This document shows positions 24,839-33,197 of a DNA stretch of 38,868 nucleotides, in pieces. How positions within the stretch are numbered: the stretch's first letter is position 1; each line of letters begins with the position of its first letter. Below the pieces are notes generated by a model that ran no database searches, was not told where the DNA came from, and was given only the letters and a program-made list of their open reading frames with translations. Both the position numbers and the translations under genes were made by a program. This DNA comes from Aerophototrophica crusticola (GTDB taxonomy: Bacteria > Pseudomonadota > Alphaproteobacteria > Azospirillales > Azospirillaceae), in assembly GCA_001939945.1 (NCBI GenBank), contig MOEB01000035.1:1-38868 (forward strand). Direction: 5' to 3'.

Positions 24839-25602
24839 TGGGCCAGCTCCTTCGCGACGTGCCGGTAGACGTTCACGGGGTGGTCGATGGGCAGCACCTT
24901 CAACGCCACCTCACCGTTGTAGGAGGCCTGGTCGAAGCCGGTGGCCCGGTGCACCGGCGGGAAGACGCGGGTCATCTTGCCCAGCCGCTCCTGCAACTCC
25001 TCCAGCACCTGCCGGTTCACCTTCAGCTTTGGGTCGTGCAGGGTGGGCAGGATGCCGACCACGGTCAGGCCGGGGTTGAGGCGGCGCTGCAGCTTGGTCA
25101 CCGTCTCCAGCAGCAGGGGGATGCCCAGCATGTCCAGGAAGGCGGTCTTCACGGGGATCAGCACCTTCTGCGCCGCCACCAGCCCGTTGGCCGTCATGGG
25201 GCCCAGGTTGGGCGGCGTGTCGATCAGGATGAAGTCGTAGGCGCCGGCCACCGGCGCCAGCGCCTCCTTCAGCACCATGTCGCCGCCGGCCTCGTTCCGG
25301 ATGCGCATCTCCCCCTCCGCCAGGGAGATGCCCGACGGCAGCAGGTCGAACTTGGCGGACTCCACCGGCACCACGGCCTTGGTGATGTCCTGCCTGTGGA
25401 AGAGCACATGGTAGAGGGTGGACTGGCGCTGCTCGAACTCGAAGGCGTCGAGGCCCACGGCGGCGGTGGCGCTGGCCTGGGGGTCGGCGTCCACCACCAG
25501 CACGCGCTTGCCCAGCTCGGCCAGGGCCGTGGCCAGGTTGACGGCGGTCGTCGTCTTGCCGACGCCGCCCTTCTGGTTCGCGATGGCGATGGTGACGCCC
25601 AT
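24835..25602 (-). CDS. parA: Partition ATPase ParA
   Basis: This 255-residue Walker-type ATPase drives segregation of ParB-bound DNA over the nucleoid. The deviant Walker A KGGVGKTTTA (11-20) has the signature lysine K11, followed by VVDADPQASAT (switch I region) and IDTPPNLGPMTANGLVAA (Walker B). There is no N-terminal DNA-binding extension, so it is the short type Ib/chromosomal-like form, which does not repress its own promoter by itself. It begins ATG 25602 and is transcribed towards parB and the origin. The promoter lies in 25603-25876, which carries two parS-like palindromes. Confidence 0.93.
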   Translation of the reverse strand: MGVTIAIANQKGGVGKTTTAVNLATALAELGKRVLVVDADPQASATAAVGLDAFEFEQRQSTLYHVLFHRQDITKAVVPVESAKFDLLPSGISLAEGEMRIRNEAGGDMVLKEALAPVAGAYDFILIDTPPNLGPMTANGLVAAQKVLIPVKTAFLDMLGIPLLLETVTKLQRRLNPGLTVVGILPTLHDPKLKVNRQVLEELQERLGKMTRVFPPVHRATGFDQASYNGEVALKVLPIDHPVNVYRHVAKELAQ

Positions 25603-25723
25603 GCGTCCCTCCCTGCAGGATGGTGTGCCGCGGGGTCCTGCCCCGAAGGCCGGGGCGGAGACTACGGGGGCCGGTCACCTCCCGTCAACGGAACCGGGGG
25701 CGCCCATGCCGCGGCAGGCGCCA

Positions 25724-25739
25724 TATCCGACGTCGGATG
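25724..25739. promoter_or_regulatory. parS-like palindrome 3
   Basis: TATCCGACGTCGGATG carries the perfect 14-base core ATCCGACGTCGGAT at 25725-25738, in the parA/pdxJ divergent gap. The next copy starts 34 bases further on. Confidence 0.6.
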
Positions 25740-25757
25740 GCGCGGAAGGCACACTGC

Positions 25758-25773
25758 CATCCGACGTCGGATG
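25758..25773. promoter_or_regulatory. parS-like palindrome 4
   Basis: CATCCGACGTCGGATG is a perfect 16-base palindrome. With copy 3 it forms a pair 34 bases apart (about three helix turns) between parA and pdxJ. Confidence 0.6.
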
Positions 25774-25876
25774 ATGAAGATGTCATGGTGCCAAGCCCGG
25801 CCTTGCGGGCGGCGGCGCTTTGACGCAAGGTCCCCGCGCCCCGTCGCCCTAGTTCCCGGGGTCATGGAGGAAGGTC

Positions 25877-26611
25877 ATGGTCCGGCTCAGCGTCAACCTC
25901 AACAAGATCGCCCTGCTGCGCAACTCCCGGCACACCGGCGTGCCCGACGTGGCCGGTTTCGGCAAGCTGGCGCTGGAGGCGGGCGTGCAGGGGCTGACCG
26001 TGCATCCCCGGCCCGACGCCCGCCATATCCGGACCTCCGACGTGCATGCCCTGGCCGAGCTGATGGCACCGGTGCGCCCGGGCGTGGAGTACAACATGGA
26101 GGGCCGCCCCACGCGTGAGTTCCTGGCGCTGGTGGAGGAGGTGCGGCCGGAGCAGTGCACCCTGGTGCCGGACGCGCCGGACGCCTTCACGTCGGACCGC
26201 GGTTGGGACCTGGCGCGGGAGGGCGCGCATGTGCGCGAGGTGCTGGCCCGGCTGAAGGGCCAGGGCATCCGCGCCATCCTGTTCATGGACCCGGACGCGG
26301 CGCAGATGGACGGCGCGGCGGAGGTGGGGGCCGACGGGGTGGAGCTGTACACCGGCACCTATGCCGAGGCGTTCCGCAAGGGCGATCACGGGAAGGCGCT
26401 TGCGGACGTGCTGGCGGCGGGGGAGAGGGCGCATGCCCTGGGCCTAGTCGTCAATGCCGGCCATGACCTGAACACCCTGAACCTGCCGCCCATCGTGAAG
26501 CCCTGGCTGCGGGAAGTCTCCATCGGCCATGAGCTGACGGCGGACGCCCTGGTCTGGGGGTGGGCGGAGACGCTGCGCCGCTACCGCGCGGCCTGCGGGC
26601 AGGCGGCCTGA
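25877..26611 (+). CDS. pdxJ: Pyridoxine 5'-phosphate synthase
   Basis: PdxJ condenses 1-deoxy-D-xylulose 5-phosphate with 3-amino-2-oxopropyl phosphate to give pyridoxine 5'-phosphate, the last ring-forming step of the DXP-dependent vitamin B6 pathway in the cytoplasm. The 244-residue protein, normal length, begins VRLSVNLNKIALLRNSR and has GLTVHPRPDARHI, the catalytic YNMEGRP (glutamate in the conserved 'N(M/I)EG' block), LVPDAPDAFTSD and the C-terminal GHDLNTLNLP and SIGHELTADALVWGW. GGAGGAAGG lies five bases before ATG 25877. It is divergent from parA and alone, with no acpS or recO as found with pdxJ in gammaproteobacteria. Confidence 0.95.
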   Translation: MVRLSVNLNKIALLRNSRHTGVPDVAGFGKLALEAGVQGLTVHPRPDARHIRTSDVHALAELMAPVRPGVEYNMEGRPTREFLALVEEVRPEQCTLVPDAPDAFTSDRGWDLAREGAHVREVLARLKGQGIRAILFMDPDAAQMDGAAEVGADGVELYTGTYAEAFRKGDHGKALADVLAAGERAHALGLVVNAGHDLNTLNLPPIVKPWLREVSIGHELTADALVWGWAETLRRYRAACGQAA

Positions 26612-26709
26612 CCTTCGCGGGCGGTGCGGCGGGGTTGCGTGGGTCGGGCTTCCCTTGCCCGGTTTGTCCTTGTATCCATCTGGGGCCCACGCCGTAGCCA
26701 AGGCCCGCC

Positions 26710-27285
26710 ATGCCCGCCGCCCCGAATGACCGGATCGCCGCCGCGCTCCTGGAGTCCGCCGAGAACTTCCGCAAGCTGGCCGGCCAGTCGGCGCTGATCG
26801 CCGCCGTGGCGGACCGGGTCACCGCCGCCATCCGGGCCGGCGGCAAGGTCATGCTCTGCGGCAACGGCGGGTCGGCGGCGGACAGCCAGCACATCGCCGC
26901 CGAGCTGCTGGGCCGCTTCGTCCTGGACCGTCGTCCCCTGCCGGCCATCGCGCTGACGGTGGACACCTCCGCCCTCACGGCCATCGGCAACGATTTCGGC
27001 TTCGACGAGGTATTCTCCCGCCAGGTCCTGGGCCTCGGGCGGCCGGGGGACGTGCTGGTCGCCCTCTCCACATCCGGCAACAGCCGCAACGTGGTCGCCG
27101 CCATCGAGGCGGCGCGGGGCTTGGGGATTTACGTGGTGGGGCTGACCGGGGAGTCCGGCGGGCGGATGGCGACGCTCTGCGACACCTGCATCCGGGTTCC
27201 CTCCGCGGTCACGGCCCGGATCCAGGAGATGCACATCGCCGTGGGCCACCTGGTCTGCGAGATGGCGGAGGAGGCGCTGGCCTGA
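26710..27285 (+). CDS. gmhA: Sedoheptulose-7-phosphate isomerase (SIS domain)
   Basis: This 191-residue protein converts sedoheptulose 7-phosphate to heptose 7-phosphate, the first step to the ADP-heptose of lipopolysaccharide core. The SIS fold and phosphate site appear in GGKVMLCGNGGSAADSQHIAAELLGRF (about 45-70), with the conserved acid in that helix, then ALTVDTSALTAIGNDFGF and the second sugar-phosphate loop ALSTSGNSRNVVAAIE. The C-terminal helix IQEMHIAVGHLVCEMAEEAL is typical of GmhA/DiaA. DiaA, a DnaA-binding protein, shares this fold; because of the nearby origin the DiaA alternative should be kept in mind, but the GmhA-type active-site loop favours the isomerase. Confidence 0.85.
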   Translation: MPAAPNDRIAAALLESAENFRKLAGQSALIAAVADRVTAAIRAGGKVMLCGNGGSAADSQHIAAELLGRFVLDRRPLPAIALTVDTSALTAIGNDFGFDEVFSRQVLGLGRPGDVLVALSTSGNSRNVVAAIEAARGLGIYVVGLTGESGGRMATLCDTCIRVPSAVTARIQEMHIAVGHLVCEMAEEALA

Positions 27286-27289
27286 GCCT

Positions 27290-27916
27290 TCAGGGCGCCG
27301 GCTTGGCCATCAGGGCCTTCAGTTCCGCCAGGAACCGCTCGGCAGCCACCTCGGGCGGCCAGGGTTCCCAGGGCGTGCCGCCATACAGGGACACGAGCGG
27401 GTCCGTGGCCAGGGGCTCCAGCGGGATCTTCAGCACGCGGCGCACCTCCTCCCGGGTCCAGCCGGCCACGTGGGTGGCCTCGCTGGCGGCGGCGACGCGG
27501 TCGGCCTGCTTGTGCTCCGCCTTCTCCTTCTTGGTCCAGCCCGGCACGCCGTAGCGCAGGAAGATGGCGGCCTGGAGCCGCGCCACGAGGGCGTGGAACT
27601 CCGTGCCGAGGAAGGGCTTGATGACGGAGATGGGGTCGAAGCCCAGCAGCCCCTCATCCGCGTCGTGCAGCAGCTCCCGCAGCTCGTGGGCCGGGGTCAG
27701 CGGCACCGGCGCCCAGGCCCGGCGCAGGGCCAGCACGGTCAGGGAGTGCTGGGCCACCGACAGGGGGCGCGGCCAGCTGGAATGGCCACCCCAGCGGTAG
27801 GTCCGGGCAAGGCCAAGGGCCAGGTCGGCATCGTCCCAGTCGAACGGGGTCGGGTTCAGCAAGTCCAGACGGCGGCGGGAGGGAAGCCGTACCCAGGCCC
27901 TCGGGGTCTTCTCCAT
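27290..27916 (-). CDS. HD-domain phosphohydrolase (YfbR-like)
   Basis: This 208-residue protein begins MEKTPRAWVRLPSRRRLDLL. The metal site is seen in VAQHSL (His), then HELRELLHDADEGLLGFDPISVIKP with the HD pair. This order resembles YfbR-type 5'-nucleotidases and related HD-domain hydrolases for nucleoside or nucleotide substrates. Substrate is unknown. The frame stays open upstream but the ATG at 27916 is the first with a purine-rich site. The stop is 4 bases past that of gmhA on the opposite strand. Confidence 0.8.
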   Translation of the reverse strand: MEKTPRAWVRLPSRRRLDLLNPTPFDWDDADLALGLARTYRWGGHSSWPRPLSVAQHSLTVLALRRAWAPVPLTPAHELRELLHDADEGLLGFDPISVIKPFLGTEFHALVARLQAAIFLRYGVPGWTKKEKAEHKQADRVAAASEATHVAGWTREEVRRVLKIPLEPLATDPLVSLYGGTPWEPWPPEVAAERFLAELKALMAKPAP

Positions 27917-28098
27917 GCCGCTCCGCCTCTGCCGCCTGTCACCGACAGGGGCGTAGCAAATCCTGTGGTCCCGGGCAACGCGGGGCCTGCGCCAGATCAA
28001 TGAGGGAGCCCGAAAGGGGTAGTAGACAAACATTTAGGTGCACCGCACCATCCAGGTGGTCGCTGACGCCGTCCGACCCCGTTCGAAGAGGACACGCC

Positions 28099-28395
28099 AT
28101 GCCCCGCAAGACCAGCACGCCGGACGTGACAACCACGCCCGTGACCGCGAAGAAGCCCGCCAAGGCAGCAGCCGCGAAGCCGGCCGAGGCCGCCCCGAAA
28201 AAGCCCCGCCGCAAGGCCCCCCCCTTCGCCGCGGCCGAGCCGCCCGTGACCCTGGCCGCCGCCCTGCCAGAGGCGGACATCGCCGCCGAGGCTTATCTGC
28301 TCTGGCTTGCCGACGGCCAGCCCCATGGCAAGGATGTGGAGCATTGGGTCAGGGCTGAGGAGATCGTGCGCGGGCGGCAACCGGTCGCGGCCTGA
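28099..28395 (+). CDS. DUF2934-domain protein with Ala/Lys/Pro-rich N-terminus
   Basis: This 98-residue protein begins MPRKTSTPDVTTTPVTAKKPAK, a long basic and Pro/Ala-rich lead of about 55 residues. The C-terminal part AEAYLLWLADGQPHGKDVEHWVRAEEIV matches the DUF2934 family ('A-x-LW-x-x-G-x-x-x-G-x-x-x-x-HW-x-x-A-E'). GAAGAGG lies nine bases before ATG 28099. Function unknown. It converges with the zinc-finger mini-protein gene, and the gap holds a parS-like palindrome and a hairpin. Confidence 0.8.
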   Translation: MPRKTSTPDVTTTPVTAKKPAKAAAAKPAEAAPKKPRRKAPPFAAAEPPVTLAAALPEADIAAEAYLLWLADGQPHGKDVEHWVRAEEIVRGRQPVAA

Positions 28396-28424
28396 CGCCC
28401 CACCGTCGGCTGGCGGCAGGTAGC

Positions 28425-28440
28425 TATCCGACGTCGGATA
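28425..28440. promoter_or_regulatory. parS-like palindrome 5
   Basis: TATCCGACGTCGGATA is a perfect 16-base palindrome in a convergent gap (between two gene ends). That position speaks against a promoter operator and for a partition-type site. Confidence 0.65.
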
Positions 28441-28441
28441 A

Positions 28442-28473
28442 GCGGGCGGCGGTCCGCCGGGACCACCGCCCGC
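28442..28473. terminator. Hairpin between converging genes
   Basis: Arms GCGGGCGG (28442-28449) and CCGCCCGC (28466-28473), with an inner GGT/ACC pairing, form a strong GC stem between the DUF2934 and zinc-finger genes. No T-run; probably a bidirectional stop. Confidence 0.45.
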
Positions 28474-28507
28474 CCCTCCCTACGCGGAGCCGCGTCGCAC
28501 CTGGCGG

Positions 28508-28726
28508 TCAACCGCCGCCGATACCCTCGGTGACCACGCCGGTACCGTCACAGTTGGGGCAGGGAGCCCCATTGACCTGGCCGCTGCCGGCGCAGGCCGG
28601 GCAGAGGTCGTCGCCGGTGCCGGTGGTTCCCGCCGGGGCTTCGCTGCCCGGCTTCATCGGCCGCGACCCGCCCCCTGCCGGGGTCGACGCCTGGTCCTGG
28701 CCCTTGCCGCCCTCACTCCTGTCCAT
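28508..28726 (-). CDS. Mini-protein with DnaJ-type zinc finger
   Basis: This 72-residue protein has two CxxC pairs in a DnaJ central-domain pattern: CPACAGSGQVNG then CPNCDGTGVV, the 'CxxCxGxG' repeat. Each pair supplies half of a zinc site. The first half (MDRSEGGKGQDQASTPAGGG) is disordered. A strong GGAGG precedes ATG 28726 (AAGGAGGACGAA). Similar small zinc-finger proteins are common in proteobacteria; function unknown. It is divergent from flbT. Confidence 0.8.
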   Translation of the reverse strand: MDRSEGGKGQDQASTPAGGGSRPMKPGSEAPAGTTGTGDDLCPACAGSGQVNGAPCPNCDGTGVVTEGIGGG

Positions 28727-28896
28727 TTCGTCCTCCTTGGTTCTCGGAAGACAACAGGCGAGCGGGCCGGACGTGGCGGTGGCTCGTGCCGGATCGAACT
28801 TCCCGCGTGCAAAGGATGGGGCGCCTGTCTAGGATTGGGCCCTTGCCCCGGCCGGTCGGGGCCGCTGGTCTGCACCCCTCGGAACAGGACGACGAC

Positions 28897-29340
28897 ATGG
28901 CCTTGAAGATCAGGCTCAGGGCGGAAGAGCACCTGGTGATCAACGGCGCGCTGGTGAAGGCGACGGAGCCGACGACGCTGCTCCTGATGAATCATGCCAA
29001 GTTCATGCATGACAAGCAGATCATGCGGCCGGAGCAGGCGAACACCGCGGCCAAACGGATCTATTTCGCCGTCCAGAACGCGTACTTGGCCACGCCAGAG
29101 GAGCGCCCGGCCATGCTGACGATCCTGCGGCAGCTGGTGGCGGACTTCCGGGACGCGACCCTCAGCCAGAACATGCAGCAGAAGTTGGAGGAGCTGGAGG
29201 GCTGCGTGGGGCAGGACAACTACTACAAGGCCTTGCAGATCGCCCGGGAGGTGATCGCCTATGAGGACCTGGTTCTGGGCGTCGGCACCTTCTACCAGGA
29301 CAGCAAGGACGAGACGGACTCCGTCACCGAGGAGCCGTAA
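28897..29340 (+). CDS. flbT: Flagellin post-transcriptional regulator FlbT
   Basis: FlbT binds flagellin mRNA and, in Caulobacter, limits its translation until the hook is built. This 147-residue protein begins MALKIRLRAEEHLVINGALVK and shows the family blocks TEPTTLLLMNHAKFMHDKQIM and RPEQANTAAKRIYFAVQNAYL, followed by the C-terminal helix (YYKALQIAREVIAYEDLV). Length is the family's. An upstream frame could extend it to 28786 but the ATG at 28897 is the conserved start. flaF, its usual partner in many alphaproteobacteria, is not adjacent. It is the first gene of the flagellar region. Confidence 0.92.
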   Translation: MALKIRLRAEEHLVINGALVKATEPTTLLLMNHAKFMHDKQIMRPEQANTAAKRIYFAVQNAYLATPEERPAMLTILRQLVADFRDATLSQNMQQKLEELEGCVGQDNYYKALQIAREVIAYEDLVLGVGTFYQDSKDETDSVTEEP

Positions 29341-29364
29341 GGCAACCCGCCGCGCTCCGGGAAC

Positions 29365-29895
29365 TCAGACGTCGATCTGGCGAAGATAGCCCGAGGCGGC
29401 CGACAGGCCAGTCGGGCCACCGCCGGCTTGCACGGACGCAGGCACCGCGGCGGCGGCAGGCTGGGGAAGGGGCGCCGCAGTGCTGGGAACGGGGCTGTCC
29501 ACCCGCCGGGCAGCTTGGCTCTCGCCCGTCGCCGAGGTGCCGCTGGTACCCAGGCCGGTGCCCCCGGTGGCCTGCTCCTGCCCGTCGCCGGGCTGCGTGG
29601 CGCGCCGCCGCTCCTCCGCCTCTTCGGCGCGGGCGATCTTCGCCGCCTTCTCATAGGCTTCGAGCTGGCCCTTGGTGGGGATCGAGCGTTCCAGCTTGCC
29701 GGTGTTCAGGTCGCGGAACTCGATCACGACCACGTTGGCATCGTTATCGAAGCGCAGCTTCGGGCTGTAATAGACGCCAGAGCGCTCGGGGGCGGGGGTG
29801 GTTGCCTGGAAGCCAGAGTCCGTCCGGCGAGCGTCCACGGCGGGGGCGGGCGCTTCGATGGTTTGGCGGACGGGTGCTACGGCTCCGATAAGCAT
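29365..29895 (-). CDS. FlaG-like flagellar protein with disordered tail
   Basis: This 176-residue protein has a central block RFDNDANVVVIEFRDLNTGKLERSIPTKGQLEAYEKAAK (about residues 48-86, split here into two blocks) that resembles the FlaG domain ('vVki-D..TgevIRqIP'). FlaG proteins affect filament length. The C-terminal half is Ala/Gly/Pro/Ser-rich and disordered. The start is ATG 29895 after CAGGAG. It is on the strand opposite to flbT and their ends face each other 24 bases apart. The FlaG call rests on this one block. Confidence 0.65.
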   Translation of the reverse strand: MLIGAVAPVRQTIEAPAPAVDARRTDSGFQATTPAPERSGVYYSPKLRFDNDANVVVIEFRDLNTGKLERSIPTKGQLEAYEKAAKIARAEEAEERRRATQPGDGQEQATGGTGLGTSGTSATGESQAARRVDSPVPSTAAPLPQPAAAAVPASVQAGGGPTGLSAASGYLRQIDV

Positions 29896-30021
29896 GGCAA
29901 GACCACTCCTGATTACAAAGTATCAGCGCCCTGTTCGTCTGTCCAGTCCTGTTACCCGCAATTTTAGCTATCATGAATGCTCAGGTATGCATAGGGTGCA
30001 AATGGCACCCCATCCGAAGGG

Positions 30022-30591
30022 TTAGATCGATCTGGCGAATCGGATAGGTTGCGGCGGGCCCCCTGGCGGCTCCGTGATGGTGGCAGCCCGGCGGTAAGCT
30101 TGGCTCGCGGCCTCTGCCGTGACGGCGGGTCGCCCCCCGTCCTGGCCGTCACGTGCCGCCTGTTGCTGCTCCAGCAGGTCCGCCTGCGCCTGGGCGCGCA
30201 GGGCCTCGGCCCGGGCGGCGACGGCCCTGTCCTGGGGGGAGGGCTCCGCCGGTGCCAAGGCGGCCCGCTTGACGATGTCCATCTTGCGGATGGTGGCGTC
30301 CGGCTCCCGCTCCGGGGCCGTGTCGATGGTGACCTCGCCACCGGTCGCGTAGCGCTGGCCGTCGGGACCCTTCGTGTACTCGTAAAAGGGGCCGGCGGTG
30401 AGGGAGCCGCCCACGGCCTTGTGCGCCTGCTCGTGGGTCCGCACCTCCTGGTCCCGCCGCTTCAGGGCCTTGACCGCCTGCTGTTCCTCTGTCGTCAGCT
30501 CCCCTGTACCGGACGCGCCGCGCCTGCCAGGCCCGGCGGTGGGGTGGGCGGGGGAGGGGAGGGGCGGGGACAGGCTGCCGATGGGGGCCAT
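30022..30591 (-). CDS. Predicted zinc metalloprotease (SprA-related/CJM1_0395 family)
   Basis: This 189-residue protein has the conserved core ELTTEEQQAVKALKRRDQEV then RTHEQAHKAVGGSLTAGPFY (about 55-75), where HEQAH fits the HExxH zinc motif, followed by YEYTKGPDGQRYATGGEV. This is the pattern of the SprA-related / CJM1_0395 putative metalloprotease family. The C-terminal part is Ala/Gln/Arg-rich and coiled. No signal peptide is seen. It lies between the FlaG-like gene and flgE on the same strand. A role in flagella is suggested only by position. Confidence 0.75.
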   Translation of the reverse strand: MAPIGSLSPPLPSPAHPTAGPGRRGASGTGELTTEEQQAVKALKRRDQEVRTHEQAHKAVGGSLTAGPFYEYTKGPDGQRYATGGEVTIDTAPEREPDATIRKMDIVKRAALAPAEPSPQDRAVAARAEALRAQAQADLLEQQQAARDGQDGGRPAVTAEAASQAYRRAATITEPPGGPPQPIRFARSI

Positions 30592-30673
30592 GGTCCGGGG
30601 CGGGGCCGGGGTGGTTCGGCCCCCAATCTATGCGTGTGACGCCGCCGCGTCCAGGCCGGCCCACGAACGGCAA

Positions 30674-30699
30674 GGGCCGCCCGACAAAGCGGGCGGCCC
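30674..30699 (-). terminator. flgE terminator hairpin
   Basis: Perfect ten-base arms GGGCCGCCCG (30674-30683) and CGGGCGGCCC (30690-30699) with a six-base loop lie 32 bases past the flgE stop. On the minus strand the hairpin is followed by TTGCCGTT, a weak T-rich end. Confidence 0.65.
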
Positions 30700-30730
30700 C
30701 TCCGGGAGAGAGAGCAAGTGTGTGGAGAGC

Positions 30731-33148
30731 TTACCGGGCGATGTTCAGCACCTCCTGCAGCATCTGGTCGGCGGTGCTGACCACCTTGGTGTTGGCGCTG
30801 TAGGCGCGCTGGGTGATGACCAGCTTGGTGAACTCGTCGGCGATGTCCACGTTGGACCCCTCGATGCTGCTCACCACCAGGTTGCCCGACCCGTTCTCGC
30901 CGGCGGCGGTGGCCCGCTGGGAACCGCTTTCCGTCGTCGGCACCCAGGCATTGCCGTCCACCTTCTGCAGGCCGTCGACGTTGTTCACCTGGATGACGGG
31001 GATCTGCGCCAGCACGCGGGACCGGCCGTTGTCGTAGTTGGCCACCACCTCGCCCGACGACAGGACCGACAGGTCGCGGAAGGTGCCGCGGGTGAAGCCG
31101 TCCTGGGTCAGGGTGAAGACCTCGATGTCCTGGCCCTTGAACTGGGTCAGCCCGTTCACGCTGCTGCCGAACTGGCCGAGGTTCAGGCGGATCTCCTGCT
31201 CGCCGTTGCCGTAATCGACCTTGAAGGTGATGTAGGCCGGGTCGCCGTCCCGCTGCGTCGGCGACACCTGGGCGTTGCCGGCGCCCCGGTTGCCGGCGGA
31301 CATGCTCTGCAGGACGCCGCCGTCGCCGAAGTTGACGGACAGGTGGGCGGGGGTGAAGCCGCCGGTGGTGCCGAAGCCGTTCTGCTCCGTCGGGAAACCG
31401 GAGGTGTCGTCGCGCGTCGGTCCCAGGCCGCTGTTGCCCGTCGTCGGGTTGGTGAAGGTGCGCCGGGTCAGCTCCAGCCCCGGGCCGCGCACCGTCGCCG
31501 TGTAGGGGGAGGCCGGGTTGCTGTTCACCAGGGCCGCCAGCCGGGTGGCGATGGTCTCCATGGACTGCTCTGTGCCGTCGGTCGTGTAGCTCACGCCCTG
31601 GCCGTCGCCGCCGAAGGGGATGGTGAAGACGTCGCCCTTGTCGCCGACCTGGCCGTTCAGGGGCACGAAGACCTGCTGGCGGACGCCGGCCACCCCGTTC
31701 GCCAGGCCGAAGCCCGTGGCTTCGGCAACCGCCGCGATGGGCGTGGCCGACGTGACGTTCGCCGAAGATGCGACGGTGAAAGCGGCGCCGGTGTTCGGCC
31801 CGGTCACGGTGATCACGGCCGGGTCGTTGTCCGTCGCCGCGGCCGGGTCGGTCACGGTCAGCTGGAAGCCGGCGAAGGCGGGGTCGTTGGCGAAGTACTC
31901 GTTGGCTTGGTTCGCCAGCTTCGTGGCGATGTCCTCACGGCGCAGGGTGTCGGTGGGCAGGACGGTGTAGCTGAAGGCCTGGCCGTTGAGGGTCATGCTG
32001 TAGGTGGCGCCGGCCACCGGGTCGGCATTGATCGTGAAGGTGGACTGCTGTGCCACCGCACCCACCGGCGTGGTGTTCGCGGTCAGGGTGGAGCCGGTGG
32101 TCGCCGTCGTGCTGGACGTCAGGGTGAAGGCGGAACCGTCCTGCGGGCCGCTGATGATCAGCCGCATGGTGCTGTTCGTGCCCGGGGCGGCATCGTTGAT
32201 CTGGAAGCTGTACTCGTTGAAGGACCCGCTGGCGTTGATCTGGTTGACCAGGTTGCCCAGCACGGACTCGGTCGTGTCGAAGCTCTGCGCCGTGTAGGTG
32301 AAGCTCCGGCCGTTCAGCGTGATGCTGTAGGGCTTCCCGTCCTCGATCTCGTTCGGGGCGGCGCCGCCCGGCGTCAGGGTCACCATGCTCACCTGGCGCT
32401 GCGGGGTCGTGTTCTGCCGCAGCTCCAGCGGCGTCCCGAAGGACTGGGCCTGGCCCGGCAACTCACCGATGGTGGGCTGCAGGATGCTGTTCGGGGCGTC
32501 GATGCTGAGGCGCCAGTTGTCGGTGCCCTGCTTGCGCCAGGACAGGTTGACCGAGCGGGTCTCGCCGTTGCGGTCGATGATCTTCACCTCCTGCGCCGGC
32601 AACGGCTGGTCGGCCTTGGGCGTCAGGGGCAGGTTGGCCTGCAGGTTGATGCTGCTGGTCGGGGTGGGGTTGTCGATCAGCTGCTGTACCCGGATGGGCG
32701 AGGGGGTGCCGCGCTCCACCTGGTTGCCGGTGCCCAGGCCCCAGCCGTTCAGGTAATAGCCGGCGCTGTTGCGCAGGTAGCCGTTCTTGTCCAGGCTGAA
32801 GTCGCCGGCCCGGGTGAAATAGGCTTGGCTGCTGAAGGTCACGTTGCCCGACACCTCCTCGCCGCGGCTGACCTGGAAGAAGCCGTTGCCGGAGATGGCC
32901 ATGTTGGTGGCCGTCTGGGTCTGCTGCACGCTGCCCTGGACCCCGTTGGTGTAGTCGGGCCGGGCGCGCACGCCGCCGGGGCTGTGGCCGGAGGAATTGG
33001 ACTGGGTGACCAGGTTCTGGAAGCTGGTATCCACCCGCTTGTAGCCGATGGTCTGGGAATTGGCGATGTTGTCCGAGATGTGGCCCAGGGACCGGCTGAA
33101 GGCCGTCAGGCCGCCGACCGCCGTGGTCATCGCTCCGAAAACGCTCAT
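30731..33148 (-). CDS. flgE: Flagellar hook protein FlgE, enlarged
   Basis: FlgE polymerises into the flexible hook between basal body and filament. The ends are conserved: N-terminal MSVFGAMTTAVGGLTAFSRS and DNIANSQTIGYKR (D0/rod domain), C-terminal NVDIADEFTKLVITQRAYS and QMLQEVLNIAR. At 805 residues it is about twice the E. coli length. The extra sequence lies in the outer part: three related beta-rich modules at about 269-348, 369-463 and 492-565, each with 'YS-(I/M)-TLNG-x-x-F-x-YT ... DT-x ... LxxxIN ... GxxxGxxFT'. The start is ATG 33148 after GGGAGAGAG. A sigma-54 promoter lies at 33198-33214, 49 bases upstream of the ATG. flgD and fliK, usual neighbours, are absent. Confidence 0.93.
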   Translation of the reverse strand: MSVFGAMTTAVGGLTAFSRSLGHISDNIANSQTIGYKRVDTSFQNLVTQSNSSGHSPGGVRARPDYTNGVQGSVQQTQTATNMAISGNGFFQVSRGEEVSGNVTFSSQAYFTRAGDFSLDKNGYLRNSAGYYLNGWGLGTGNQVERGTPSPIRVQQLIDNPTPTSSINLQANLPLTPKADQPLPAQEVKIIDRNGETRSVNLSWRKQGTDNWRLSIDAPNSILQPTIGELPGQAQSFGTPLELRQNTTPQRQVSMVTLTPGGAAPNEIEDGKPYSITLNGRSFTYTAQSFDTTESVLGNLVNQINASGSFNEYSFQINDAAPGTNSTMRLIISGPQDGSAFTLTSSTTATTGSTLTANTTPVGAVAQQSTFTINADPVAGATYSMTLNGQAFSYTVLPTDTLRREDIATKLANQANEYFANDPAFAGFQLTVTDPAAATDNDPAVITVTGPNTGAAFTVASSANVTSATPIAAVAEATGFGLANGVAGVRQQVFVPLNGQVGDKGDVFTIPFGGDGQGVSYTTDGTEQSMETIATRLAALVNSNPASPYTATVRGPGLELTRRTFTNPTTGNSGLGPTRDDTSGFPTEQNGFGTTGGFTPAHLSVNFGDGGVLQSMSAGNRGAGNAQVSPTQRDGDPAYITFKVDYGNGEQEIRLNLGQFGSSVNGLTQFKGQDIEVFTLTQDGFTRGTFRDLSVLSSGEVVANYDNGRSRVLAQIPVIQVNNVDGLQKVDGNAWVPTTESGSQRATAAGENGSGNLVVSSIEGSNVDIADEFTKLVITQRAYSANTKVVSTADQMLQEVLNIAR

Positions 33149-33197
33149 GGTCTCTCTCCCGTACTGGGGTGGTGGCTTGCTCTCCGCCCCTCGTGAC

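Noticed and set aside
29363-29378. Further parS-like copy (CAGACGTCGATCT)
   Set aside because: Only the central GACGTCG matches; the outer bases do not and the symmetry is lost.
30398-33196. Long plus-strand frame opposite flgE
   Set aside because: Antisense shadow of a high-GC gene; the minus strand has clear FlgE ends and a sigma-54 promoter.
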